Shown here in pieces: positions 47,201 to 59,500 of a DNA stretch of 64,000 nt. The notes beneath the pieces are model-generated. The model had not been told where the DNA came from. It worked only from the letters and a program-made list of their open reading frames with translations, and did not search any database. Made by a program: the position numbers and the translations under genes. Numbering within the stretch: position 1 is the first letter of the stretch; each line of letters starts with the position of its first letter. This DNA is from Polydactylus sextarius (Eukaryota; Chordata; Actinopteri; Polynemidae): NCBI GenBank assembly GCA_016801845.1, contig CM028912.1, positions 22,161,501-22,225,500 on the forward strand. Direction: 5' to 3'.

Positions 47201-50200
47201 TCATGTGTTCTTTCTCTTTATCCATCACTGTCACCTTGTGCATTTTATCTGAACACACACACACGTGCACATAATTACATACAAAAACACACAGACCAAG
47301 AGCCTGTTGTCATATCTGATCGTTTTGACTCTTATGTCGACAGACATCTTCTGGCTAGTCAGAGAGTATTTATTGTTCTGTAACCATGGTGACACTGTCT
47401 GACCTTGAGCCTGGAGTTTGGCGATCTCCTCCACCAGAGAGTCCTGACTCTCCTCCAGCTGCCTCTTCTTCTGCTCCACCTTCAGCAGATCCTCACTCTG
47501 AGACGCCATCTTTGCCTGGAGCTGCAACAACAACATCAGCAACATCGAAATATAGTTTTTATTTACCTATAACATTGGCAGCAGGCAGTGGTTGAGGGTT
47601 TGTAACACAGAGAGACATTTGGACTGTTCATTTCATGTCTTGCCTGAGAGACGAGCAGTTGAAGGCTGTTGAGCTCCTTCTCACTGGCCTCCATCCTGCA
47701 CGTGTTCTCTGTCAGGCTGACCTCCAGCTGTTTGCTACGGTTCACCAGAGATTTCACTTCGGACTTCATCTTACTGAGGTAGAGACGAGCTGTGGTGAAC
47801 TCGTCCTCCATTGCTCCGCTCGTCTCAGTCATCTGTGAGAAAATAAAGGTGGAGGGTAACTTTATACAAACAGGCGGACAGGATAGCAAATGTCTTCATG
47901 TCTCCTTAAACCACATCTATGTTGTCCATACAAACAGAGAGTGGTGCTTAAACTGGACAGGAGCAGCAGTTCATCATCTAGCACAACAATGACAAATCAT
48001 ACAGTAAAAACACTGCTAGAGTGGTGTTATTAGAGTGGTATATTACTCTCTCCTCCACATTATACCCACAGCATCCCTTGATTATAACATGTAGTGTAAG
48101 TATTAGTGGCATAATATGATACGTGAAATGATAACAGTAGGAGTAGTTTGACTCTTACAGCTTTGAGCTCGCTGGTTCCGAGGACGCTGCCGATGTCACT
48201 GAGTTCTCTGAGCAACAGATTGAGAATCTCCACCGATCTCTTCTTGTGATGGGAGCTGAGATCCTGCAGCATGGAGAACTCCCTCTGGACTGCCTCCAAA
48301 CTCACCTGTAAACACACAAGAAGATGAGGAGCTTACCTCTACAAATATGTCATGATGTGGTTTAAGTGTTCAGATTCAAGTGTCTTACGGTGGTATCTGT
48401 CCATATAACTTTAGATGGTTTGATCAGATCAGTACAAATGTGGACAACAGCCTCCATCCTGACATGTCTCTCCACATGTTCACTCACAGTTTTGTTTGCA
48501 AGCTCCTCGTTCAGCTGTTCATTGCAGCGGTGTTTGTCCTCCAGCTCCTGGCTCTTGTGGTCGTAGTTGACGGCGAGCTCCTCCAGCGCCTGCAGCACCT
48601 CCTTCACCTCCTCTTTGGCCGAGTCATTGTCCCTCTGTATCCGAGACATTTCCTCCTGCAGACGCTCGTAGTCCTGGCGGCTTGACAGCAGCAGCTAGAC
48701 CAGAGTGAGGGTTAGTGAGGTATGAGAGTCTGTCCACAACAGAAGATAAAACCTCAGATGAAACTCACCTCATCCTGTTCGATCAGCTGTTGTTTGAGTG
48801 TCTCCACTGTCTGACTGTGCTGGTTGATCTCATCATCCTGAAACACAACACAGGATATTTAAGGGTTCATGTTTAAAAACCACAGCCATCAGGTCTGAGC
48901 TGGTACAGATGACTCACCTTGTCATCCAGCTGATGGTACAAGTCAGTGATCAGCGTCTCGTATTGTGTCTTCTCCCCATCACACAGAGGAACGGGGGGCG
49001 GAGCCAAGCTGTCTATAACTACTGTCGTCTCACCGCTGCTCTTCTTGTTCCTGCTCAGCTGCTCCTCCACAGGCACAGACTCACCTGCAGAAAGATTCAA
49101 TACAATGTAAATAGTGTCTGATGTGCTGGACATCAGCTGGTTTACATTTTCCACTGGAGACTTGAGTTCACTTTAGGTCTTCAAACAAATGTGAGACAAG
49201 TCTGACATTTACACCAGGAGACGTGAGACTTTCTATCCTCAGGAGATAAGACTCCTCAACCACATCACCACAACTCTTTAACTGCCTGTGTCACACAGAC
49301 TGAATCCACAGTAAAACTGATCTCCACCTCCATTTTAACATCATGTCAGATGTAAATAACAAACTCAATCAGCATTTTCAGACAGAATTCATGTCCGATG
49401 TATAGTTATTATGGCTATGTGTCTCTGGATATATTTGTGATATATATTTTTAAGATTCAGTCCTTCCTATGTCCTAAATGTAGCTTTTCTTATCTCTTTA
49501 ATTCAACTTGATGCTTAATGCTACGTCAGTGCTCATGTCACACATCTGTGTAACATGAGTGATGTTTGTTAATGAGAGAGACGGTGTAACACCGGCTACA
49601 TCAGTGTTACTGAGCAGCGCTGCTCACAGGAAATTGAGCAGCTAACTGTTAGCGTTTGGTCGCACTACATCCAGGGGAGTTCTCTCAGGTCATCATGATA
49701 ACTGGCTGTCATCAGATGCTACTGCTACCTGTGAACTCTGTCATGTTCCAGCTGAAAACATCGGCCCACAGGCCTTCCTCCGTTTGTTTTTTCTTTTGAC
49801 GTCAATGACGTCAAGCAGATAAATTTCCCCTTACGGGACAAATTAATATATTCTATTCTATTCTTTTCTACTGGTCACCTTTCCTCCAGCGTTTCAGCTC
49901 ATTCTCTAGTTTCTGGATGGTGATGTTCAGACCCCTGTTCTTTTCTTTCTCCTTCTCGTACTTCTTCTTCCACTCTTCAGCCGTCAGCTCCAGGTTCACT
50001 GACACTGTGTTCTTTATGGTTTTAGCTCTGAGATGAAAAAGCAACAAACACTCAGAAACTTCCTGTGTGGTTACAGTGTTTGTGTCAGTAAACATGTGAA
50101 ACAGCCAGAGATGAGATTAACACTGTTTAATTTACAGAAATGATCATTCGGTTGGTGGACGTAGAGTCAGTTTGACAATCAGGTTTTATAAAATGTCATT

Positions 50201-51453
50201 TTAAGCATCGTCAAAGGAGGAAACAGTTTTTAAATGTATATATTTGTGTGTGTGTGTGTGTGTATGTGACTTTTGGTATCAGTTATAATAATCGTTATAA
50301 AAACAGCTTTATTAAAGGAGTATTTCTTGATGTTTTCAGGTCATTTTTAATGACATTTGTTGTTTTTGTTGTTTTATTTTCTGTGTTAATCGGTGGTTTA
50401 ACATATAATTGTGTTTTTTTTTTCATGTGATCAGTAACTATGCCGTACCTCTGTCCAAACATCAGGGTGGATTTGGTTTCAGCCTCATTGTAAACAGACG
50501 GTGAGCAGCAGATGATGATGGTGGTTCGACAGTTTCCTCCCAGAGAGTCCTGGAGGATTCGGGTCATCTTACTGTCTCTGTACGGGACGTGAGTTTTCTA
50601 TAGCAGACAAAAGATAGTACACAAAGACGTTCATTCTGAGTTTCACCACAATTTTCTTTTCAAAGACAAACTCAGTTTTTGTAAAAATTTAGAGCAGAGT
50701 TGAATTCTGAAAGTTTAGGTTGACATTATAAAATGTTGTTGAGACGTGAAGACTCATGTAGACTCACCGTTCCTTCACTCAGAGCAGCGATGACGTTCCC
50801 AAGAGCAGACAGAGACTTGTTGATGTTCTTGGCTTCGTCCAATACGGCGCCCTCTGCCCCGGTTTTACTCACCTGAACAACGACACCATCAGAGGACAGA
50901 CAGACAGGTGAGAGACGGACAGACAGGAGGACAGACAGGTGTAAGGGAGGGGAGTCAGAGTTTCATATTCGTTTTGAGTGCGGTGACATTGTTGCCACAG
51001 GTTACTGATGTCGACTACTTTTTATGAATTAATAGTGAGATGAGTGTGATGAGCAGCGTGACCTGCTCATCAACTGCCAGATGAGTGTGATGAGTGTGAT
51101 GAGTGTGATGAGTGTGAAAGTGTTTCCTCTCCACTGTTGCCGAGTGTTGCTCACTGTGAGAACTGTTGGGTTTTTCTAGTGTATAACTGTACTATAAAGT
51201 GCCCTGAGATAAAGGTTTTTGTGATTTGGCGCTATAATAATGAAACTGGATTGAATTGAAAGTGATAAATGTGATGAGTACGATGAGTTTGATGAGGATA
51301 ATGTAATGAGTATTGCAACCTTCTCACTGCCCGCCAGGTCAACCAGGTAAAGTTTCCCTGACAGCTTCATCTCCGTCTCGACGTTCTCCTGCTTGATGTT
51401 GATCAGGAAAATACTGTGACTGCGAGAGCTATGTTCGTTCATGTCTGCAGCAG

Positions 51454-51486
<33 letters not shown>

Positions 51487-54400
51487 CCAGATGGTCAGTG
51501 ATGGCCTCCTACAGGCTGCAAGGTTCATTACAACCAACAACATGAAGACTGAGCTCTGAGACTCACTGGTGACAGCAACATGTCTGTTTGTTTTTCCCTC
51601 GTCGATGACGTCCATCACCTCCTCAGGACTAGAAACAAAACGCTCTGTACAACCCTGACAGAAAGTACAACTCATTAATGAAGCTGCAGCACCATCAGCA
51701 AGTGACCATGAACAGGTTAAACATTAGAGTCACGTAGGTCAGGATTAGAGTTAGACAGGACTAGAGTTAGACAGGATTAGTCAGGTACCTTGACAAAAGG
51801 AACCCTGTTCTTGTCCTCGTGGACAGCCAAGTTCGTCTTTGACACTGAAACATAAAATCACATTAGTGATAATTTGTATTTTAATGAAAAATAAAAATGT
51901 TCATCAGAATATTTGAGTATTTCTGAGGTGTTGTTCTTACCATCGAGCAAGTCTCTGATTTTATCCAGATAGATTTCAAAATAAGAGACCTGCAGAGAGG
52001 TTCACACAGTCAGATCACATCACAAAGATGTTTAAGACGAAGAAGTCACTGTTTCACTCAACCTAACTGCCATTAAATGGTCAAATATCTGATACAGGTG
52101 ATTTTTTAAGAACAGGTGTCACAAGGTTGTGGAAACATCTGGATTATATCTGATCCAACATCCATGAGTTCTGCATGGTATTTGTGCTCGTTCTTCATCA
52201 TTATTAAATAACAAGAGCTGCTATATATGAGAGCAGAGCAGCAGGTGGACACTGAACATATGGACAGCAGGTTGGTCAGTGAATGCGTCACTGCTTTCTA
52301 ATTTTGGCAGCAGGACATCTGACCGCAGACCAGATTTAAATCCTTATATAATGGTTGAACCCAGAGAGGAATCTGAGCTAAGCCACAAATATATGGAACA
52401 AGCTCTTCTCTCACAGAAATAACTCATGTTTAACATGTGACCTCATAATATTTCATCATTCTACACTGTTTTCTCTTGAGAAGCTTCAACACACGTTCAA
52501 AAGCCTCAAGTCATATTTTGACTTCGGTCATTATGGGCTACTGAGTGTAGACTGATTCATTTCTCTCATCTCATCCCAACCAGTCAATCAGATGAGGCGG
52601 TGACGTCCCCGATGACATCATCACCTTTATGTGAAACTCCAGGTTTTCGTCCATCGAGTAGATGTGGTCAAAGATATCTGTGGCGATCCGAGGGATGATT
52701 CCCATCAGGTGAGGGTCGTGCAACTTCCCCTGAAAAATTAAAAACATGAAAAATCCAGTTAAATGTAATTCACTTAAAAAAAAAAATGTAAAACTAAAAA
52801 AAAAAAAAAAAACATCTGATTAAAACAAAATAAAGGTTTGACTGACCTCCATGGTGTGAGTCTTTCCTGACGACGTCTGACCGTACGCAAAGATTGTCCC
52901 GTTGTATCCTCCCAACACATCTGAAACACACAACATGCTGAGGAAAACAGCTACAAACAGCTGAACATTTATTTATATAGTATTTATCCACATACAGATG
53001 TGAACACATATAAAGGCTCATTCATCACTTTAACTCACCTCTGACGATCTGTTTTGCGCAGGTGTCGTACACCTGAACCTGTTCAGTGTGCGGAGCGAGG
53101 ACTCTGTCAAACACATACGGCTTCCCCTGAAACACAGGAAACACGCCATCAAAATAAAAGCTTCTGTTGTGATGATTATTATTAAGTTTATCGTCAGGTC
53201 ACCCACATGTAGTTTGTGACACAATCTTTGTCAATCACAGCCCTGTTTGTTGGACGAGTGTGTGTATGTAAACATATATGCATTTACATGTATGATATAC
53301 GAATCAGAGCCCACACTTTTTTTGTTTTTTGGTTCACCTGAAAATTCATTTTTTTGTCAACAATGTTTATCAACAGATATTGATCACAGAAATAAAACAT
53401 TGAGTCCATATAGCAGAGCTGTTACAGCCGATCAGTGTTCAGACGTCCTGAGTCTCAGCCTGTTTCAATAAGATGCCCGTCACCACGGTAACTGCATCCC
53501 ACTGGGAGACAACGAAACCAATCAGATGGAAGAAAGATGATTGCCGTTGAACGATGCAGGACACACACACGCGCGTAGACACACACACGTACACATACAC
53601 ACAGGTTCTGTATTTTAAATGTTTCAGTCTGAACCTGTTTAAACTGGATCTGAATCTGAAGACAAGTCGAACTGAACATAAAGATGAGATATTAACTAAA
53701 TAAATGTTGATCTGTAACAGGAGGCCACACCTCGATCCTCTGCCGTCAGTCACATGGCCTGTGTCAGCCTTCGGCCACCGCTGCCATGGAAACACAGTAT
53801 TTCCCATGAGACCTGCAGAAGCTCCATCCCCCACTGAAATCTGTCAGTGACCTGCAGCTCAAGTCTGGTCTAAGACCTGGTCTTGTTTATAGTCTGGTCT
53901 AAAACCTGGTCTGGTCTGTAGGCTGGTCTAAGACATGGAGACAAATACAGACAAAGGCTGTCTGGTCTGTGGTCTGGTCTGTGGTCTGGTCTGTGGTCTG
54001 GTCTGGGGTCTGGTCTGGGGTCTGGTCTGGGGTCTGGTCTGGGTCTGGTCTGGGGTCTGGTCTGTGGTCTGGTCTGTGGTCTGGCTTGTGATCTGCGTAT
54101 CTAATCATTTGCAAAATAATTCACATTAAAATTCACTGAATCTGATCATTGTTTACAGATCAGTGTTTTAGTCTTTTCAGAATAAAAGCTTCGAGTTTCA
54201 GGGTAATGAAGGATAATTACTTTCAATTTGAAGTAGATTTTGTTTTCACGAAAAACTTTTACAAACTTTATTTTTATAAGAAAATGTTTTACATCAGCCT
54301 GTAAACCTGAAGTAGAGACCAAAATCTTTATTCTTCTGTGAAGTTTGATAAGGAGTCTCGTTAAATAAAAGCAAAGAGAGAAACAGACTCATTATGTTGA

Positions 54401-55519
54401 ATTTATGTTTGTATCTGCATCGTCCTCAGACGGGGAAAACTGGGACGCGTGTCATGTGACTTTCATTAAGACAATCAGGATGAAACCAGAGTCTGTTTCA
54501 TTCTGTTCCACATTTACTCTTCCACTGAACAAACTACGAAACTATTTCACATGTAACATTTATCAAAAGAATCTCAAATGCACAAAGACAAGAACGAGAC
54601 TAAAATAACGCCAACTTCCTGCTATTTCTTTCAAAATAAAAGCAACCAGCAACAGAAAATCCATCTAAACTTGTTTTTATAATGAAACTGTTACAGGTTT
54701 GTGGTTGAAATCAGGCAAATATTACCCTGGAAAATGTAACTGGAAAATTTTAGTTTAGACATTTTAGTGAATAAAGGACAAATTGATGATGGAAATACTA
54801 GTTTGTTGTCATTCACTGTTTTTCCTGCTGACAATATTTTGTGTTTCAGTTTTATATAGTGTCAGTGTTGTTTATGTCCATTATGTCTCTATTGTGTCTC
54901 TATTGCATTTCTGTTGTGTCTCTATCGTGTCTCTATTGTGTATAAGAATTTGATAAAAACATCTTTGATGTCAAAGTGAAAACAGATTTTCAACATAATA
55001 AATCACTGACATAATATAAGTGATTGAATAAATCATCACCCCCTCTCTGAGTGTCTGATTGTTGTTTTGTCTTCATGGTGTCTCCGTGGCCATGATACTG
55101 ATGAAGCAGTGACACAGGTGTTTTCATAGACAGCCACAGATACATTTATTCAGGTTATCTAACTACACTGGACTGAGGTCACTCGTTTACATCATATATT
55201 GTGATGACTGGACATTGTTTGGTGGAAATCTATTTTCATTTTGTCATTTAACAGTTTGATTTTTAAACTGACCATGTTTCCTTGTCTGTTCGGGTTAGTG
55301 TGGTCTTTCTATTGTTGCTGCAGACAGATGGAGGGTGTGACGGTAAATAAACACCCCACCCTCCGGTACAGGACCCGGACTCACCGCCACCACCACCGTG
55401 TCCTCTCCGTTAAATTTGGGGATGAATCGGTCTCCGCGGCTTCGCTCCGAGTCGTTCAGCGGCCTGAAGCGGCACATCACCTTCACCCCGCACACACCGC
55501 TCTCCACCGCGTCCATCAC
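44267..55519 (-). CDS. kif5c: kinesin-1 heavy chain, KIF5C type
   Basis: ATP-driven plus-end microtubule motor that carries vesicles and organelles, chiefly in neurons, usually with kinesin light chains. Coding exons in transcription order: 55519-55385, 53126-53039, 52920-52847, 52729-52625, 51989-51941, 51844-51789, 51654-51567, 51444-51320, 50872-50768, 50597-50449, 50027-49879, 49084-48918, 48837-48769, 48694-48488, 48305-48159, 47832-47644, 47521-47404, 47248-47172, 46995-46886, 46636-46535, 46302-46242, 46137-46066, 45717-45613, 44796-44580, 44427-44267. All phases close; 974 residues (human KIF5C 957). Motor: P-loop GQTSSGKT (88-95), switch I NEHSSRSH (201-208), switch II DLAGSE (234-239). 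A long coiled coil follows; the autoinhibitory IAK motif (921-923) spans the last junction. 'SEVKSLVNRSKQLE' and 'EEVMDVIDEGK' favour KIF5C, and there is no long KIF5A tail. The intron after 47644 starts with GC. Confidence 0.97.
50230..50262. repeat. (GT)n microsatellite in kif5c intron
   Basis: Short GT run within the intron between the exons at 50597-50449 and 50027-49879. Confidence 0.8.
51078..51310 (+). mobile_element. L2-like LINE tail flanked by a 9-bp satellite (kif5c intron)
   Basis: A 9-bp GATGAGTGT-type tandem (about 51078-51118) is followed by an L2 3' end ('tgttgccgagtgttgctcac', 'aagtgccctgagataaagg', 'ggcgctataataatgaaact', ttgaattgaa) to about 51260, after which gatgag-type units resume (51270-51310). 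Orientation is opposite to kif5c. The intron is 50873-51319. Confidence 0.75.
51452..51484. repeat. (CA)n microsatellite in kif5c intron
   Basis: About 16 CA units directly upstream (in gene sense) of the 3' splice site at 51445. On the kif5c strand it is a (GT)n run abutting the acceptor region of the exon 51444-51320, so length changes could affect splicing. Confidence 0.9.
53860..54092. repeat. 12-bp minisatellite (TCTGGTCTGTGG) in kif5c intron 1
   Basis: Tandem array of TCTGGTCTGTGG and TCTGGTCTGGGG units, regular between 53961 and 54085 and degenerate on the left. One unit is 11 bp. Variants are grouped: TGTGG types flank a TGGGG core. It makes long repetitive open frames on both strands, which are not genes. 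Confidence 0.92.
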
Positions 55520-56574
55520 CGAGAAACACCGGGAAACACCAAGCGATCAGCAAGGAAACACCGGGACACACCGGGACGAACAACGGGTTCTGGTCCGGTT
55601 CGAGTTCAGTCTGGGTCCGGATCAGGAATCCGTTTCTTTTTCTGAGGATGTGGTCTCCGGTAGGTTTCAATCCGTTAGGTGCCTCTTCATCAGGATGCTG
55701 CGGACTAAGCACTCCCACCTAACACAGGTCCACCCCGGACCACCGAGCCGAGGGGGATTCTGGGATATGGAGTCTTTCCGCTCTAGGAACGACTTGAGGT
55801 CCCTCAGTACAGTTGATTTGACGTCATGGCGACTTATCGGCTGTGAATTGATGAATTAATGATCTAATTATTTAGCAGCGACAAAGTGACGTCATCGGAT
55901 AGAAGTTTAACAGCGAAAATAAAAGTGTGACTCGTTTTCATTTTATTTACAAACTGAAATAACTTTCAGTTCAGATGAAAAACAATCAGGAAGTAAAGCG
56001 TTGTTCAAACACGTTGCAGCTTCAGTTCATATTCATTTCATCGCCAACATTTAATTCTACAAAAACACTTTCTGCTCCGGCTCCACATCCACATCTGACT
56101 TTTTTTTTTTTTTTTTTTAACAAGATGTATATTTTCATTTTAGTGAGGTTTCGATAATCAGAAGTTCTTTAACAAACATGTTAAAATTACAAAAGAAAAA
56201 TCTTAACTTTGTCTCATTCTGTGAAACCAAATTTAAAGTTTTCATCTTTGGGGAAAAAAAAAAAAAATTTTTATTAAAAGAAATACAAAATGTAAACATG
56301 AGAAATAAATAACCAATCAGAGTGAGGATACAGGACTTACTGTGGACCAATTGGAGAAGATTTTGCAGTCACATGATAAATTGATGCGACATTTACAAAC
56401 TGTACAACAATTATTACCATAATAACAATAATAATATCAACACTAGGTAAAAAGTTCTGACTCTGATCAGAGACACCGCCACCATCATCATCATTGTCTT
56501 CTTCCTCTAGAGGTCACGGCGCATCACATTCACCCGTCAGACACAGGAGCAGCAAGGCCTGATGGGATGTCATG
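55520..56574 (-). promoter_or_regulatory. short epc2-kif5c intergenic space with the kif5c promoter
   Basis: Only 1,055 bp separate the epc2 stop codon from the kif5c ATG, so the kif5c promoter and 5' UTR, plus the epc2 3' UTR, must share it. The part next to kif5c (55380-55760) is GC- and CpG-rich, unlike the AT-rich remainder. On the kif5c strand 55774-55753 reads ACTCC-ATATCCCAGAATCCC, close to the promoter motif with core TCCCAGAATGC bound by ZNF143-type factors, about 235 bp upstream of the ATG. No TATA box seen. Motif assignment is inference. Confidence 0.5.
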
Positions 56575-59500
56575 TTATGTGACCTCCATGGGTAGCGTGG
56601 TCTCCGCCAGTCCGTTCAGAAGTCGCTCCGGCTCATTTTGCGTCTCTGCCACATAACACACCAATCAGTGCTTGGGGACGGCATCACACATGACATCATA
56701 TCCTCTTCCTTTCTAACATCATGTCACCCAGATTATGTTTGTTTACCTGGACAGATGTTTGTTTACCTGGCCGTGGAGACTTTGGGCACTCGGTCAAGGC
56801 TGGCGGCGACAGTGGCGAGTTTTAAGGCAGACGTTAGGGGGGCTGAGGGGCGAGCCGGGTGGGGGTGGGCGGGGGAGATGGCTCCCACCTGACTCCTCTG
56901 GTTGGGGAGGGACTGAGGGGAGGAAGAGGAGTACGGAGGCCTGGAAGGACCTGAGGAAGAGGAGGAAGCAGACGGTGTTACATGGTGACAGATGAAGAAG
57001 AAAACTCTGGACTAACGAGCAGCTACTGCTGATCCAAGTGTGTTTCAGGTGTGAAGGAAAAACTGGAAATACAAAATAACAAGTGATAAATTTCAGATTC
57101 CAACATAACCAGTTTGATTACCTGTTTGATAAAGCTCCTACTCAGCATCACTGATTTGAGTCTCACCTGAAGGATGGACTCCGTTCACACTCGTCTTAAA
57201 CGGTCGGACCTCGCTGTTGATGTGACCGTGCAGAGGCGGAGGAGCGCTGATTACGGCCGACGCCGCAAACTGAGCGCTGGCCGAGTCCAGGGTCTTTGAA
57301 CTAGACTCTGCCAACCCAGTGGACTACAGAACCAGACGAGAACAAGACGGGTCAAAACCAAATTTCAAGTTACAGCTGAGATGAGTAAAAAAAAAAATCT
57401 AATCTATGAAGATAACAACACAATAGATTGTTTAACCTCCAGGAACGATAAAACTGTCTTGCTCCTTGTGTTGATATGATGCAACATGTATTACCTGTGC
57501 TCTGTGCAGCGTTGTGGGTCTGGATGAAACATGGATGTTGTTCTGTAGCTGCAGTTGCTGTTTATGCATCTGGGCCAGCTGCTGTTGATGACTCAGGTAC
57601 TGCTCCTCAGTGATGCCCCCTGCTGATACACACAGAAAGCACGTGTTAAAGCAAACACAGATGATGTGTTCATGGTGCCACATTAATCAGACAAATGACT
57701 GTCTGACTGTGGGCAGCTGACAGATATTCAGGATCACATTTGATGCCAGTCTGACATGAACATGATGTGAAGTTAATGTGATTTACAGCTTTAAATTGTT
57801 ACAGTAACTGTTCTCAGATCAGGTCAGTCTATCAAACATCCACTGAACTCATCACCACCATCAAACTGATGACTTACTGGATCCAGAAGTGTGTTCAGGC
57901 AGCAGACGACGGGGTGGTCTGTGATCGTCCAGTCTGAGCACTGTGGACCCTCTTCCTCCCTCCCTCTGGTCCTGAACTGGCCTGGGTCTAAAGCAGAACC
58001 TCCTCAGGTTCTGGATATTGTTCAGGACTTCAGTGAGGGAGGGGGTTGATGAAGGTTTCCAGTCCAGTGTTACTGGGTGATCCTGGTGGACACTGGGACC
58101 AAAACTGGATCTGGTCCTGAAGACTGGATGTCCAGAGGAGTCCAGCTGTCTCAGAACCGGGTCCAAACCTGATGAGGCTCGGTCCAGGATTATTCTGAAT
58201 GTAGAAAAGACATTAGGCAAATTAATGACGTCAGAATGAAGAGAAAAGGTCTGAAGTGAACTTTGACTTGTTAGTATGAATATGTGTGAACTTCAGTACA
58301 TTAGAGCGTACCTGCCACCTCGTCCTATCCTGCGGCGGCTCAGTCCCGTCCAATGAGGAGGCAGAGACAGTTCAGTCAGAGAGTGACGCAACTCTGGACG
58401 ATCGTCTTCACCCATCTGCTCAGTACAAGGCTTCACAAAGAAACACATGGAGGGAAAACGATTAATACATTTCTCCACTAGATAGATCAGTGTATGAGAA
58501 GCACAGCGTCTGATTTCTGATCTGATCTCACGTAAAACACATTTCATAGGACTTCCCTTTTCTAGATGATCAAATGCAGAAAAGAGAAGAAACTCACAGA
58601 GAGATATTGACATCCAGCTTTTCTCCTGAAGACAAAAATTCCATCTGGATTATTTTCCTCATCAGGTGACGATGGGGGAGACTGAGGAGACAAACAGTCA
58701 GATTCAGTATGACAGACGTTACATCACAGCAGGATGGTGTGAGAGTGATACTGACCAGTGGTGGTGGACATTCGTCTTCTCCTGAGCTGTGAAAGTCATA
58801 CTGTTTAATGTCGGCCTGGTTGACGGTGAAGGGCCCGGGGGGTCGACCAGGATGTCTCTGTGGAGGATATAACCTGTCCCGTCTGATGTTCTTCTTCTTT
58901 GGTCTGAGCAGGTCGAAGGACAGGTCTTCTCTAATGGACTCATGCTTCTTCTGGATCTGAAACAGAGCAGAGGCCTTAGTTAGAAAACACACTCAAAGTG
59001 TCTCCATACAAGGAGTAAAGGACCACAATCATATGAAGACTCGGTACCTTCATCTTGACGTCTGTTTTGTGCCTGTTCCCGTTGCTCAGGGTAACTGGAG
59101 TGCTGTACACTGGTTTTTCCACCAGGGGGAGAGACACATCTCTGAGGACGTCTCCACCGAAGTCTCCCATCTGATACCTGAACACAGGAAACATTAAGAC
59201 ATCAGCAGAGTCAGGATCATAACACAACGCCTGACACCCAACACCTCCTCATGGTACTAACTGAATCCCATAATGCACCACTGGATGTCTGCTAGATTAG
59301 ATGGACCAGAGGAGGCATAAGTCTGTAACATGTTATCATTCATGTCAGAATAGCTTCAGTACAAACCAGCAAGTAGAGCTGCATGACAGTGACAGCGAAA
59401 TAAAATCACCTTTGACTCGTTTGTACGAGCCGACAACAGTTTCTAATTTATGTCATTTCATATCTTTATGATTTGTATTGAGCTTTTTATTTCAGTTGTC

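Noticed and set aside
53899..54129. Open frames on both strands coding repetitive peptides over the 12-bp minisatellite
   Set aside because: A 12-bp period keeps any stop-free frame open; the codons are just the repeat read in frame, with no splice or start context.
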